NCBI GenBank assembly: GCA_035476635.1
Contig: DATILI010000337.1
Coordinates: 1 to 17,027, forward strand
Source of the DNA: DATILI01 sp035476635
GTDB taxonomy: Bacteria; Pseudomonadota; Gammaproteobacteria; Burkholderiales; Burkholderiaceae_C
Length of the DNA stretch: 17,027 nt
Reading direction: 5' to 3'
Shown: positions 9,284 through 15,859 of the stretch, one piece after another
Numbering within the stretch: the first letter of the stretch is position 1
Layout of the letters: the number at the start of each line of letters is the position of its first letter
Program-made: the position numbers and the translations under genes
The notes under the pieces: model-generated
The model's input: the letters and a program-made list of their open reading frames with translations, nothing else
Databases searched by the model: none
Told to the model about the DNA's origin: nothing

Positions 9284-10066
9284 TCACTGCCCCTTCCATT
9301 CGGGCTTGCGCTTTTCCTGGAAGGCTTTCTGCCCTTCCTTGGCGTCCTCCGTCAGCGTGAACAACGCGATCTGGCTCTCGGTGAACGACATGGATTCCTC
9401 GAACGCCATGGCCTCGATCTTCTTCATGGTGTACAGGCCGCGCCGAACGGCGGCGGGTGACTTGTCCAGCAGGCGTTCGAGCAGCCATTGCAGCTTGGCG
9501 TCCACGTCGTCATCCACGTAGTTCACCAGGTTGAATGCGAGGGCCTGCTCCGAACTCAGGGGCTCGCCGGTGAGGCACAGCTCGGCGAGCTTGCGCCGCG
9601 GGATCAGGTGTTGCAGCACCGACAGCACCTGCGCCGGGAACACGCCGACCTTCACCTCGGGCAAGCCGAACACCGCGTGGCGCGCGGCCACCGCCATGTC
9701 GCACATGGCCAGCAGCCCCATGCCGCCGGCCATGCAGGCGCCGTTGACCCGCGCGATCAGCGGCACATTGCTGGACTTGGCGATGCGCAGCAGTTGCGCC
9801 AGGTGACCGTAGGGCTCCGAGTAATCAGTCGTAAAAGCCTTCGCCGATTGCAGGTCGGCGCCGGCGCAAAAGGCCTTGCTGCCGGTGCCGGTGATGACGA
9901 TGGCGCGCACGCTGCGGTCGGTTTGCGCCGCGGTGATGGCCTGTGCCATGCCCGCCAGCACCGTGTGGCTCATGGCGTTGCGGCGCTCTTCGCGGTTGAT
10001 CGCCAGCCATAGCGCGGGACCGCGCTGCTCCACCAGCAGTTCGCCGGCGGCGGAAGTTTCGCTCAT
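9284..10066 (-). CDS. Enoyl-CoA hydratase/isomerase family protein (crotonase)
   Basis: A 260-residue crotonase. The family stabilises an acyl-CoA enolate and usually hydrates 2-enoyl-CoA. Seen in sequence: the oxyanion-hole segment AFCAGADL (65-72), the second oxyanion segment around NGACMAGGMG (108-117) and GLPEVKVGVFP (134-144) with Glu137, corresponding to the second catalytic glutamate of rat hydratase. The first catalytic glutamate position falls at Gly117, so the classical two-glutamate pair is incomplete. Hydratase activity therefore cannot be assumed; isomerase, hydrolase, lyase or a specialised hydratase are possible. GGAG (10074-10077, minus strand) lies 7 nt before the ATG. It is the first gene of a probable operon with the AtuA-like gene, which suggests branched-chain or isoprenoid acyl-CoA breakdown (an AtuE-like role), but that is inference from the neighbour. 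Confidence 0.87.
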   Translation of the reverse strand: MSETSAAGELLVEQRGPALWLAINREERRNAMSHTVLAGMAQAITAAQTDRSVRAIVITGTGSKAFCAGADLQSAKAFTTDYSEPYGHLAQLLRIAKSSNVPLIARVNGACMAGGMGLLAMCDMAVAARHAVFGLPEVKVGVFPAQVLSVLQHLIPRRKLAELCLTGEPLSSEQALAFNLVNYVDDDVDAKLQWLLERLLDKSPAAVRRGLYTMKKIEAMAFEESMSFTESQIALFTLTEDAKEGQKAFQEKRKPEWKGQ

Positions 10067-10168
10067 GTCTTGTCTCCAGGAAGCGGTTTGAATGCTTTAT
10101 ACCCGGCGCACGCCTGCATGGGATGTCACTGGTGCGGCAGGTGCTGCCCAGCAGGTAGGATCGAGGCC
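10067..10168. promoter_or_regulatory. Divergent crotonase/MCE-operon control region
   Basis: A 102 bp gap between divergent genes that should hold both promoters. On the minus strand TATAAA (10096-10101) is a plausible -10 for the crotonase gene, giving a leader of about 22 nt; no -35 at normal spacing was found. Towards the MCE operon a perfect inverted repeat, GGCAG-GTG-CTGCC (10136-10148), lies just before the ribosome site AGGA (10157-10160) and could be an operator or an mRNA hairpin. These are readings by eye with low certainty. Confidence 0.3.
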
Positions 10169-11293
10169 ATGGAGGATCTCAAACCGCGCGTCGAGCCGCA
10201 AGACAGCCCCGAGGGTGCGCGCGCGCACGTCCTGGGTAGCTGGACGGCTGCGCAATTTGCCGATCCGGGCGCGCACAAGGGGGCAGCGCAGGCGCTCAAG
10301 GCGCGTGGCAATGCGGCGGGCATGCACTGGGACCTGCGCGCACTGCACCAGCTCGACCACACCGGCGCCCAGTTGCTCTGGAACCATTGGGGCCGCAAAT
10401 GGCCCGGGCAGCTCGATGCCTTGCCGGCCCAGCGCGCCGTGCTGGACAGGGTTGCCCAGTACAGCGTGGATTCACCCTTGCGACCGCCGGTGACCTGGTG
10501 GCAGCGCTACCTGGCGCTGGGCGCCTTGCTGTTGCACCTGTTCAAGCACCTGAAGGGCTTCATCCGGCTGATCGGCCAGTTGCTGATCAACCTGGTGCGC
10601 CTGGTGCGCGCGCCGCACGAGGGCCCCTGGCGCGACGTGTCGGGCCACCTGTACAACATCGGCGCGACGGCGTTGCCAATCACGGCGCTGGTCGGCTTCC
10701 TGATCGGCGTGGTGCTGGCCTATCTGACCTCGCGCCAGCTGCGCCAGTTTGGCGCCGATGCCTTCATCGTGAACATTCTGGGCGTCTCGCTGGTCCGCGA
10801 GTTGGGGCCGATGCTGGCCGCCATCCTGATCGCGGGCCGCTCAGGCTCGGCCATCACGGCCCAGATCGGCGTGATGCGCGTGACCGACGAACTCGACGCC
10901 ATGCGCGTGATGGGCATTTCGCACAACTACCGGCTGGTGATGCCGCGCGCCATGGCGCTGGCACTGGCCATGCCGCTGATCAGCGTCTGGACAACCTCCG
11001 CCGCGCTGGCCGGCGGCATGCTCGCGGCTTACCTGGCCATGGACATCACGCCGGCGTACTTCATGACGGCCTTGCCCAACGCCGTGGAGATCCAGAACCT
11101 GACCTTGGCCACGGCCAAGTCGACGGTGTTCGGCGTGCTGATTGCGCTGATCGGTTGCCACTACGGCCTGCGCGTGAAGCCCAACACCCAGAGCCTGGGC
11201 GAAGGCACGACGGCCTCGGTGGTGACCTCGATCACCGTGGTCATTCTGGTGGACGCGCTGTTCGCCGTGGTGTTCAAGGATATCGGCATATGA
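10169..11293 (+). CDS. mlaE: MlaE-type ABC transporter permease with fused N-terminal STAS domain
   Basis: A 374-residue inner-membrane permease of the MCE/Mla lipid transport family. Residues 15-97 are soluble and look like a STAS (MlaB-like) domain, with DLRALHQLDHTGAQLLW (55-71); Thr65 sits where STAS proteins carry their conserved Ser/Thr. Residues 115-374 are the MlaE domain: an amphipathic interface helix (about 118-147), then transmembrane helices and the family signature RELGPMLAAILIAGRSGSAI (210-229) followed by TDELDAMRVMGI. Together with the next gene it should drive lipid movement across the inner membrane. The ATG at 10169 was chosen because AGGA (10157-10160) is 8 nt upstream. 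A longer frame from 10070 adds 33 Cys-rich residues with no family similarity. Its TGA overlaps the ATG of the ATPase gene (ATGA). Confidence 0.92.
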   Translation: MEDLKPRVEPQDSPEGARAHVLGSWTAAQFADPGAHKGAAQALKARGNAAGMHWDLRALHQLDHTGAQLLWNHWGRKWPGQLDALPAQRAVLDRVAQYSVDSPLRPPVTWWQRYLALGALLLHLFKHLKGFIRLIGQLLINLVRLVRAPHEGPWRDVSGHLYNIGATALPITALVGFLIGVVLAYLTSRQLRQFGADAFIVNILGVSLVRELGPMLAAILIAGRSGSAITAQIGVMRVTDELDAMRVMGISHNYRLVMPRAMALALAMPLISVWTTSAALAGGMLAAYLAMDITPAYFMTALPNAVEIQNLTLATAKSTVFGVLIALIGCHYGLRVKPNTQSLGEGTTASVVTSITVVILVDALFAVVFKDIGI

Positions 11294-12108
11294 ACAGCGA
11301 TCCTGCGAACAACGCCGACGTTCCGGCCAACGTGGTGGAAATCAGGAAACTCTGGACGGTGTTCAATACGCCCGAGCGCAAGTACGTGATCCACAAGGAC
11401 CTGGACCTGAGCATTGCGCGCGGCGAGGTGCTGTCGTTGGTGGGCGGCTCGGGCACGGGCAAGACCGTGCTGCTGCGCCAGATGCTGGGGCTGGAAACGC
11501 CGGCCCAGGGCAGCGTCGAAGTGCTGGGGCGCCCGCCCAGTTCCCTGGGCGAAAAGGGCGCGGCCAGCCGCGTGGGCATGCTGTTCCAGCATGGCGCGCT
11601 GTTCTCGGCGTTCAATGTGCTGGAGAACATTGCGTTTCCGTTGCGTGAGCTCAAGACCCTGCCGGGCAAGCTGATACGCGACGCCGCCATGGTGAAGCTG
11701 CAGATGGTCGGGCTGGGCCCGGAGCACGCCACCAAGATGCCCAGCGATTTGTCCGGCGGCATGATCAAGCGGGTGGCGCTGGCGCGCGCGCTCATCATGG
11801 ACCCGCCCTTGCTGCTGCTGGACGAACCCACGGCTGGCTTGGACCCGGAAAGCTCGGACAGCTTCGTTACCTTGCTGCGCTCCTTGCACCGCGACATGGA
11901 GCTGACGGTGGTGATGGTCACGCACGACCTGGACACGCTGTTTGAACTCAGCACCCGCATTGCCGTGCTGGCCGACCAGAAGGTCATCGTGAATGGTCCG
12001 CCCAAGCAGGTGATTGCGTTTCGCCACCCATTCATCGAACAGTTTTTCCTGGGTGAACGCGGCCAGCGCGCAATGGCGTTGTTGCGCGAATATCCGTTCG
12101 CGGTGTAG
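11290..12108 (+). CDS. mlaF: MlaF-type ABC transporter ATP-binding protein
   Basis: A 272-residue ATPase that should pair with the permease encoded just upstream to power MCE-dependent lipid transport. All catalytic motifs are intact: Walker A GGSGTGKT (52-59), Q-loop Gln100 in MLFQHGALF, the signature LSGGM (154-158), Walker B LLLLDE (174-179) and the switch histidine in THD (His212). The LSGGM variant and the MLFQ-GALF-S-NV-ENI context are typical of the MlaF group rather than of solute importers. Start and stop are firm, because its ATG overlaps the permease stop by 4 bases, implying translational coupling. It is followed 20 bp later by the mlaD gene. Confidence 0.95.
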   Translation: MNSDPANNADVPANVVEIRKLWTVFNTPERKYVIHKDLDLSIARGEVLSLVGGSGTGKTVLLRQMLGLETPAQGSVEVLGRPPSSLGEKGAASRVGMLFQHGALFSAFNVLENIAFPLRELKTLPGKLIRDAAMVKLQMVGLGPEHATKMPSDLSGGMIKRVALARALIMDPPLLLLDEPTAGLDPESSDSFVTLLRSLHRDMELTVVMVTHDLDTLFELSTRIAVLADQKVIVNGPPKQVIAFRHPFIEQFFLGERGQRAMALLREYPFAV

Positions 12109-12128
12109 AACACAGTAAAGGAACCGAC

Positions 12129-13106
12129 ATGGAAAACAAAGCCCATGCCATGGCCGCAGGCATCTTCGTGCTGGTGGTCTCGGCGCTGCTGGCCGCGTTG
12201 GCCGTATGGCTCACGCGCGACCAGGGCGAGCGCCATCTCTATGAAATTTCGACGCAAGAGACCGTCTCCGGCCTGCAACCGCAGGCGGCCGTGCGCTACC
12301 GTGGTGTGGATGTGGGCAAGGTCGTCTTCATCGGGTTCGACCCCGCGGCCAAGGGCAACATCCTTTTGCGCCTGGCCGTCGACAGCGAAGCGCCGATGAC
12401 GCAGGCGACCGTTGCCAAGCTGGGCTACCAGGGCGTGACCGGCCTGGCTTTCATTCAGCTGGACGACGGTGGCCAACCCGCTCCCGCCCTGGTACCCGAT
12501 GACGCCCATCCGCCGCGCATTCCGCTGAAAGACGGGCTTTTTGGCACTCTCTTGAACCAGGGTACGGCGATCATGGAAAAGGTTGGCGAGGTCACCACGC
12601 GCATGAACCAACTGATGAACGACGACAACCAGAAGCGGCTGGCCACGGCGCTGGACAACATCGGCCAGGCGGCGGCTGGGGTGAACCAGCTGGCTACCCG
12701 CCTGGACGGCACGACCAGGCAGCGGCTCGATCCGGCACTCGTCGCGCTGCAGGAAATGGCCGGCGAAACCACCAAGACCATGCGCTCGATGGGCGCCAGC
12801 GCCGACAGTGTGGCCAAGACCTCCGCCGAGGTGGGCAAGACGGCGCAGCGGCTGAACGAAAAGGATGGCCCGATCGACCGGCTGGCCGAAGGCACGGAGG
12901 CGCTGTCGCACGCCGCGGATTCCTTCAATGCCGCCACCTTGCCGCGCATCAACCGCGTGACCGACGAAACCTCGCGCGCGGCGCGCCAACTCAGCCGCAC
13001 CGTGAACGCGATCAACGACAACCCGCAGTCGCTGCTGTTCGGCAGCGGTGCCGCGTCGCCAGGCCCTGGTGAGCCGGGCTTTCTCGCACCAGGAGCCAGT
13101 AAATGA
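12129..13106 (+). CDS. mlaD: MlaD-type MCE domain protein with long helical C-terminus
   Basis: A 325-residue inner-membrane-anchored MCE protein. One N-terminal transmembrane helix (about 9-29) is followed by an MCE domain (about 38-117: YEISTQETVSGLQPQAAVRYRG... KLGYQGVTGLAFIQLDDG). This domain forms the hexameric ring that carries lipid through the periplasm in MlaD, PqiB and LetB. After it comes a long region (about 140-300) predicted by eye to be helical and rich in heptad-like Ala, Leu and Val, ending in NPQSLLFGSG and a Gly/Pro tail. Escherichia coli MlaD is 183 residues and lacks such a long helical part; here six such helices could build an extended needle. AGGA at 12119-12122 is 6 nt before the ATG. 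The TGA overlaps the ATG of the lipoprotein gene (ATGA), so the two are probably made together. Confidence 0.93.
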   Translation: MENKAHAMAAGIFVLVVSALLAALAVWLTRDQGERHLYEISTQETVSGLQPQAAVRYRGVDVGKVVFIGFDPAAKGNILLRLAVDSEAPMTQATVAKLGYQGVTGLAFIQLDDGGQPAPALVPDDAHPPRIPLKDGLFGTLLNQGTAIMEKVGEVTTRMNQLMNDDNQKRLATALDNIGQAAAGVNQLATRLDGTTRQRLDPALVALQEMAGETTKTMRSMGASADSVAKTSAEVGKTAQRLNEKDGPIDRLAEGTEALSHAADSFNAATLPRINRVTDETSRAARQLSRTVNAINDNPQSLLFGSGAASPGPGEPGFLAPGASK

Positions 13107-13744
13107 GCCGCAGCCTTGTGAATCGCCGGATTCTCTCCTTGGTCTTCATGGTGGGCCTGTCTGGCTGCGCGCTGCCCGACCGGCCGACGCGTGGCACGCT
13201 CTATGACTTCGGCCCCGGTGCGCTGGCAGCGCAGCCATCGAATCGCATGGCAGCGCTGCCGCCGCTGGCCCTGGCCGATATCGAGTCCAGCGGCGTACTG
13301 GAAGGCACCTCGGTGCTTTACCGCCTGGGGTACGCCGACGCGCAGCAACTGCGGCCCTATGCGCAGGCGCGCTGGAGCATGCCGCCGGCGCAATTGGTGC
13401 GCCAGCGGATCCGTGAACATCTTGCGCAGCGCCGCGCGGTGCTCAACGCCGGCGAGGGCGCGGCGCTGGTGCGCAGCGGCGGCCTGGCGCCACTGGTATT
13501 GCGCATCGAGCTTGACGAGTTCAGCCACTGGTTCGAATCGCCGACCCAGAGCAGCGGCCTGATCCGGCTGCGGGCCACGGTGGTCGAGAACACGGCCGGC
13601 GGTGAACGGCTGCTGGCCCAGCGCAGCGTGGTGGTGCAGCGCCCGGCGCCCAGCTCCGACGCACCCGGCGGCGTACGGGCGCTGGCCGCCGCGACCGATG
13701 GCGCGGCCGAGGAGATCAGCCAATGGCTGCAGCAAGTGCGCTGA
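13103..13744 (+). CDS. ABC-type transport auxiliary lipoprotein (PqiC/DUF330-like)
   Basis: A 213-residue predicted outer-membrane lipoprotein. The signal peptide ends in the lipobox GLSGC with Cys22 as the lipidated residue; the next residue is Ala, so retention in the inner membrane by an Asp+2 rule is not expected. The mature part fits the ABC-type transport auxiliary component family that includes PqiC: TLYDFGPGAL near the start, IESSGVLEGTSVLYRLGYADAQQLRPYAQARWSMPPAQLVRQ in the middle (about 53-95) and a C-terminal helix. PqiC contacts the outer membrane end of the PqiB MCE tunnel, so a docking role for the MlaD needle encoded just upstream is the natural inference. The ATG overlaps the mlaD stop by 4 bases. 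A 25 bp gap leads to the next gene of the operon. Confidence 0.87.
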   Translation: MSRSLVNRRILSLVFMVGLSGCALPDRPTRGTLYDFGPGALAAQPSNRMAALPPLALADIESSGVLEGTSVLYRLGYADAQQLRPYAQARWSMPPAQLVRQRIREHLAQRRAVLNAGEGAALVRSGGLAPLVLRIELDEFSHWFESPTQSSGLIRLRATVVENTAGGERLLAQRSVVVQRPAPSSDAPGGVRALAAATDGAAEEISQWLQQVR

Positions 13745-13769
13745 TGCATGGCGCCCACAGGGATCCGAT

Positions 13770-14321
13770 ATGAGCACAGCGATTGAGCAACAGTTGCAGG
13801 GCATGGGGCTGGAGCTGGTCGGCCATTGCGGCAGCCTGGCCGAACGCGGGCCGCAGTTGCTGCAGCGCTGCGCCCTGCTGGAGGGCTTCACCACGGCCGA
13901 GGCCAATACCCTGGGCGCGGCCATGCTGCTGGTGCGCGCGCAGCCCGGCCAGACCTTGATCGCGGAAGGCGACTTGGGCGACTGGATGCTGATCTTGCTC
14001 AGTGGCACGGTTGACGTGACCAAGCGCGCCGTCTCCGACGAGGTCCTTGCCCAGGCGCGTGGCGAACCCTCGCGCCTGTCGGTGATCCGCACCGGTGCGA
14101 CCGTCGGTGAAATGTCCATGCTCGACGGCGAGCCGCGCTACGCCACCTGCACCGCTCTGGAACCGGTGGAAGCCGGCGTACTGACGCGCAACGCCATCGC
14201 CCAGCTCATCCGCGAGCAGCCTGCCGTGGGTGCCAAGCTTTTGCTGCGTATCAACCAGCAACTGGCGCAGCGGCTGCGCAATACGAGTACGCAGCTGGTG
14301 CGCTTGCTGCAGAAACGATAG
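13770..14321 (+). CDS. Stand-alone cyclic nucleotide-binding domain protein
   Basis: A 183-residue cytoplasmic protein consisting essentially of one Crp/PKA-type cyclic nucleotide-binding domain (about 33-165), with no helix-turn-helix and no enzyme domain. The phosphate-binding cassette is well kept: GEMSMLDGEPRYAT (113-126) has Glu114 and Arg123 at the spacing seen in cNMP-binding cassettes, so it may really bind cAMP, cGMP or a related nucleotide. Residues 55-82 (AQPGQTLIAEGDLGDWMLILLSGTVDV) give the usual beta-roll start. AGGGA (13759-13763) is 6 nt before the ATG; an open frame runs further upstream but overlaps the lipoprotein gene. It is the last gene of the MCE operon, 25 bp after the lipoprotein gene, and it converges on the marC-like gene with only 2 bp between. 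A role in tuning the transporter is inferred only from position. Confidence 0.88.
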   Translation: MSTAIEQQLQGMGLELVGHCGSLAERGPQLLQRCALLEGFTTAEANTLGAAMLLVRAQPGQTLIAEGDLGDWMLILLSGTVDVTKRAVSDEVLAQARGEPSRLSVIRTGATVGEMSMLDGEPRYATCTALEPVEAGVLTRNAIAQLIREQPAVGAKLLLRINQQLAQRLRNTSTQLVRLLQKR

Positions 14322-14323
14322 GC

Positions 14324-14956
14324 TTACCCCCGCAAGAGCGGAAACAACTTCTGCAGCCCGTCGGCCATCACTTCCACTGCCAGTGCGGCGAGGATCAGGC
14401 CCATGAGCCGGGTCATCACATTGATGCCGGTCTTGCCCAGCACGCGGGCGATCGGGCCGGCGAGCGTGAAGCACAGCGCGGTGGCCAGGGCGATCACGAC
14501 GCCGTAGCCGACCAGCGTCGCAACCTGCACGAAGCTCTTGGCCTTGTCGGCATAGATCACCACGGTGGACATGGTGGCCGGGCCGGTGAGCAGCGGGATG
14601 GTCAGCGGCACCACGGCGATGCTGGCGCCCATGGCGGCTTTTTCAGCGCCTTCTTCCATTTCATTCGTCTGGGCCTTGGCCTCGGCCGGCTGCGCGTTCA
14701 GCATGTTCAGCGCACTGGTCAACAGCAGCATGCCGCCGCCGACCTGGAAACTGGCCAGCGAGATGTTGAAGAATTCCAGGATTTGCAGGCCCAGCAGCGC
14801 GCTGGTCGCGATCACGACGAAGGCGCTGAACGAGGCAACCCAGATCGTGCGCTGGCGTTGCGCGCGGCTGAACCCCTGCGTGTAGTGGATGAAGAAGGGC
14901 ACGATCGCCAGCGGGTTGACGATGGCCAGCAGCGTGATGAGGGGCTTGAAGTCCAT
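14324..14956 (-). CDS. MarC-family integral membrane protein
   Basis: A 210-residue inner-membrane protein of the MarC family, whose transport substrate is not established despite the historical link of the name to multiple antibiotic resistance. Seen in sequence: about six hydrophobic helices (roughly 5-24, 38-58, 66-86, 108-126, 143-165 and 183-200), NPLAIVP (14-20) in the first and PLTIPLLTGPATMS (117-130) in the fourth; these two proline-containing repeats are the family hallmark. A polar loop of about 20 residues (89-108) lies between helices 3 and 4. The ATG at 14956 begins MDFKPLITLLAIVNP, a normal family start; GGAGG (14968-14972, minus strand) is 11 nt away, slightly far. It follows the SDR gene by 4 bp, so the two form an operon. 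Alternative upstream starts would overlap the SDR gene. Confidence 0.92.
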   Translation of the reverse strand: MDFKPLITLLAIVNPLAIVPFFIHYTQGFSRAQRQRTIWVASFSAFVVIATSALLGLQILEFFNISLASFQVGGGMLLLTSALNMLNAQPAEAKAQTNEMEEGAEKAAMGASIAVVPLTIPLLTGPATMSTVVIYADKAKSFVQVATLVGYGVVIALATALCFTLAGPIARVLGKTGINVMTRLMGLILAALAVEVMADGLQKLFPLLRG

Positions 14957-14960
14957 GGTT

Positions 14961-15719
14961 TCAGCGGCCTCCGGATACGTCGACCAGCGACATGGTGGTA
15001 TAGCTCGCCTCGGGCGAGAGCAGCCAGACAATGGCCTGGGCCACTTCATCGGCCGTGCCGCCACGCTGCATGGGCACCTGGTGGGCCAGGTCGCGCACGC
15101 GGTCGGGCAGTCCGCCCGAGGCGTGGATTTCGGTTTCGATCAGGCCGGGGCGCACCGCATTGACCCGGATGCCCTCGGCCGCGACTTCCTTGGCCAGGCC
15201 GATGGTGAAGGCGTCGACCGCGCCCTTGGCCGCCGCATAGTCCAGGTACTGCGCCGGCGAACCCAGGCGCGACGCGGCGCTGGACACATTGACGATGGCG
15301 CCGCCTTTGCCGCCGTGCTTGGTGCTCATGCGCCGCACCGCCTCGCGCGCGCAGAGCATGGTGCCGATCACGTTGATGTCGAACATGCGCTTGAAGCGCA
15401 CAAGGCTCATTTCATCAAGCCGGGCGGCCACGTCGACCACGCCGGCGTTGTTCACCAGGGCCGTGAGCCGGCCGAGCTTCGCGTCGATCTTCTCGAACAT
15501 CGCGAGTACCTGGTCTTCCTGTGCCACATCCGCGTGTACCGCGAGGGCGCTGCCGCCGCCGGCGCGAACCTGGCGCACCACCTCGTCGGCTGCGCCTGCA
15601 TTGGCCGTGTAGTTGACCGCCACGGCATAGCCCTTGCGCGCCGCCAGCAGCGCCGTCGCGGCGCCGATGCCCCGGCTGCCGCCGGTGATCAGAATGACCT
15701 GGTGTTCCATCTTGTCCAA
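14961..15719 (-). CDS. SDR-family NAD(P)-dependent oxidoreductase
   Basis: A 252-residue classical short-chain dehydrogenase/reductase, cytoplasmic, acting on an unknown alcohol or carbonyl substrate. Motifs seen: cofactor-binding TGGSRGIG (12-19), NNAG (90-93), Ser147 in NVSSAAS, and the catalytic YAAAK (Tyr161, Lys165), followed by IRVNAVRPGLIETEI. The basic or polar residues after the first beta strand (NYTANAG) fit NADPH better than NADH, though not decisively. The start is a choice: TTG at 15719 has AGGAG (15727-15731, minus strand) 7 nt upstream, whereas the ATG three codons later at 15710 is 16 nt from the same site. I therefore prefer TTG. The gene leads an operon with the marC-like gene and diverges from the dienelactone hydrolase gene across 140 bp. 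Confidence 0.92.
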   Translation of the reverse strand: MDKMEHQVILITGGSRGIGAATALLAARKGYAVAVNYTANAGAADEVVRQVRAGGGSALAVHADVAQEDQVLAMFEKIDAKLGRLTALVNNAGVVDVAARLDEMSLVRFKRMFDINVIGTMLCAREAVRRMSTKHGGKGGAIVNVSSAASRLGSPAQYLDYAAAKGAVDAFTIGLAKEVAAEGIRVNAVRPGLIETEIHASGGLPDRVRDLAHQVPMQRGGTADEVAQAIVWLLSPEASYTTMSLVDVSGGR

Positions 15720-15859
15720 GACCCGTCTCCTGCAGAGTTATTTTGGCTGGGCTACAAACCAGCATTACAGCATCAAGCTATTGACGGCGGGGTGTTCTGT
15801 GCGCGAAGCTGCGAGGCGCTTGCAAACCTTGCCATCAACAAACCAGAGGAGCATGAACC
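15720..15859. promoter_or_regulatory. Divergent SDR/dienelactone hydrolase control region
   Basis: A 140 bp gap between two divergent genes, more AT-rich than its surroundings around 15735-15785, as expected for promoters. TTGACG at 15781-15786 is a good -35 candidate for the rightward gene, but nothing close to a -10 lies 16-18 bp downstream. A small inverted repeat, GCTGG (15746-15750) with CCAGC (15759-15763), may be an operator. I cannot assign promoters with confidence. Confidence 0.25.

Noticed and set aside
7584..9521. Long plus-strand open frame (645 codons) opposite the AtuA-like gene
   Set aside because: The opposite strand encodes clear AtuA-family motifs in a coupled operon; this frame has no family features.
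10070..10168. Cys-rich N-terminal extension of the MlaE permease resembling a metal-binding motif
   Set aside because: The extension starts inside the divergent promoter region with no good ribosome site, while AGGA sits correctly before the ATG at 10169. The cysteines are probably chance.
10387..11289. Upstream extension of the MlaF frame through the permease gene
   Set aside because: The extension has no ABC similarity; the ATG overlapping the permease stop gives a standard-length ATPase.
11161..12989. Minus-strand open frames opposite mlaF and mlaD
   Set aside because: Both plus-strand genes have complete motifs and coupled starts; the reverse frames are shadows.
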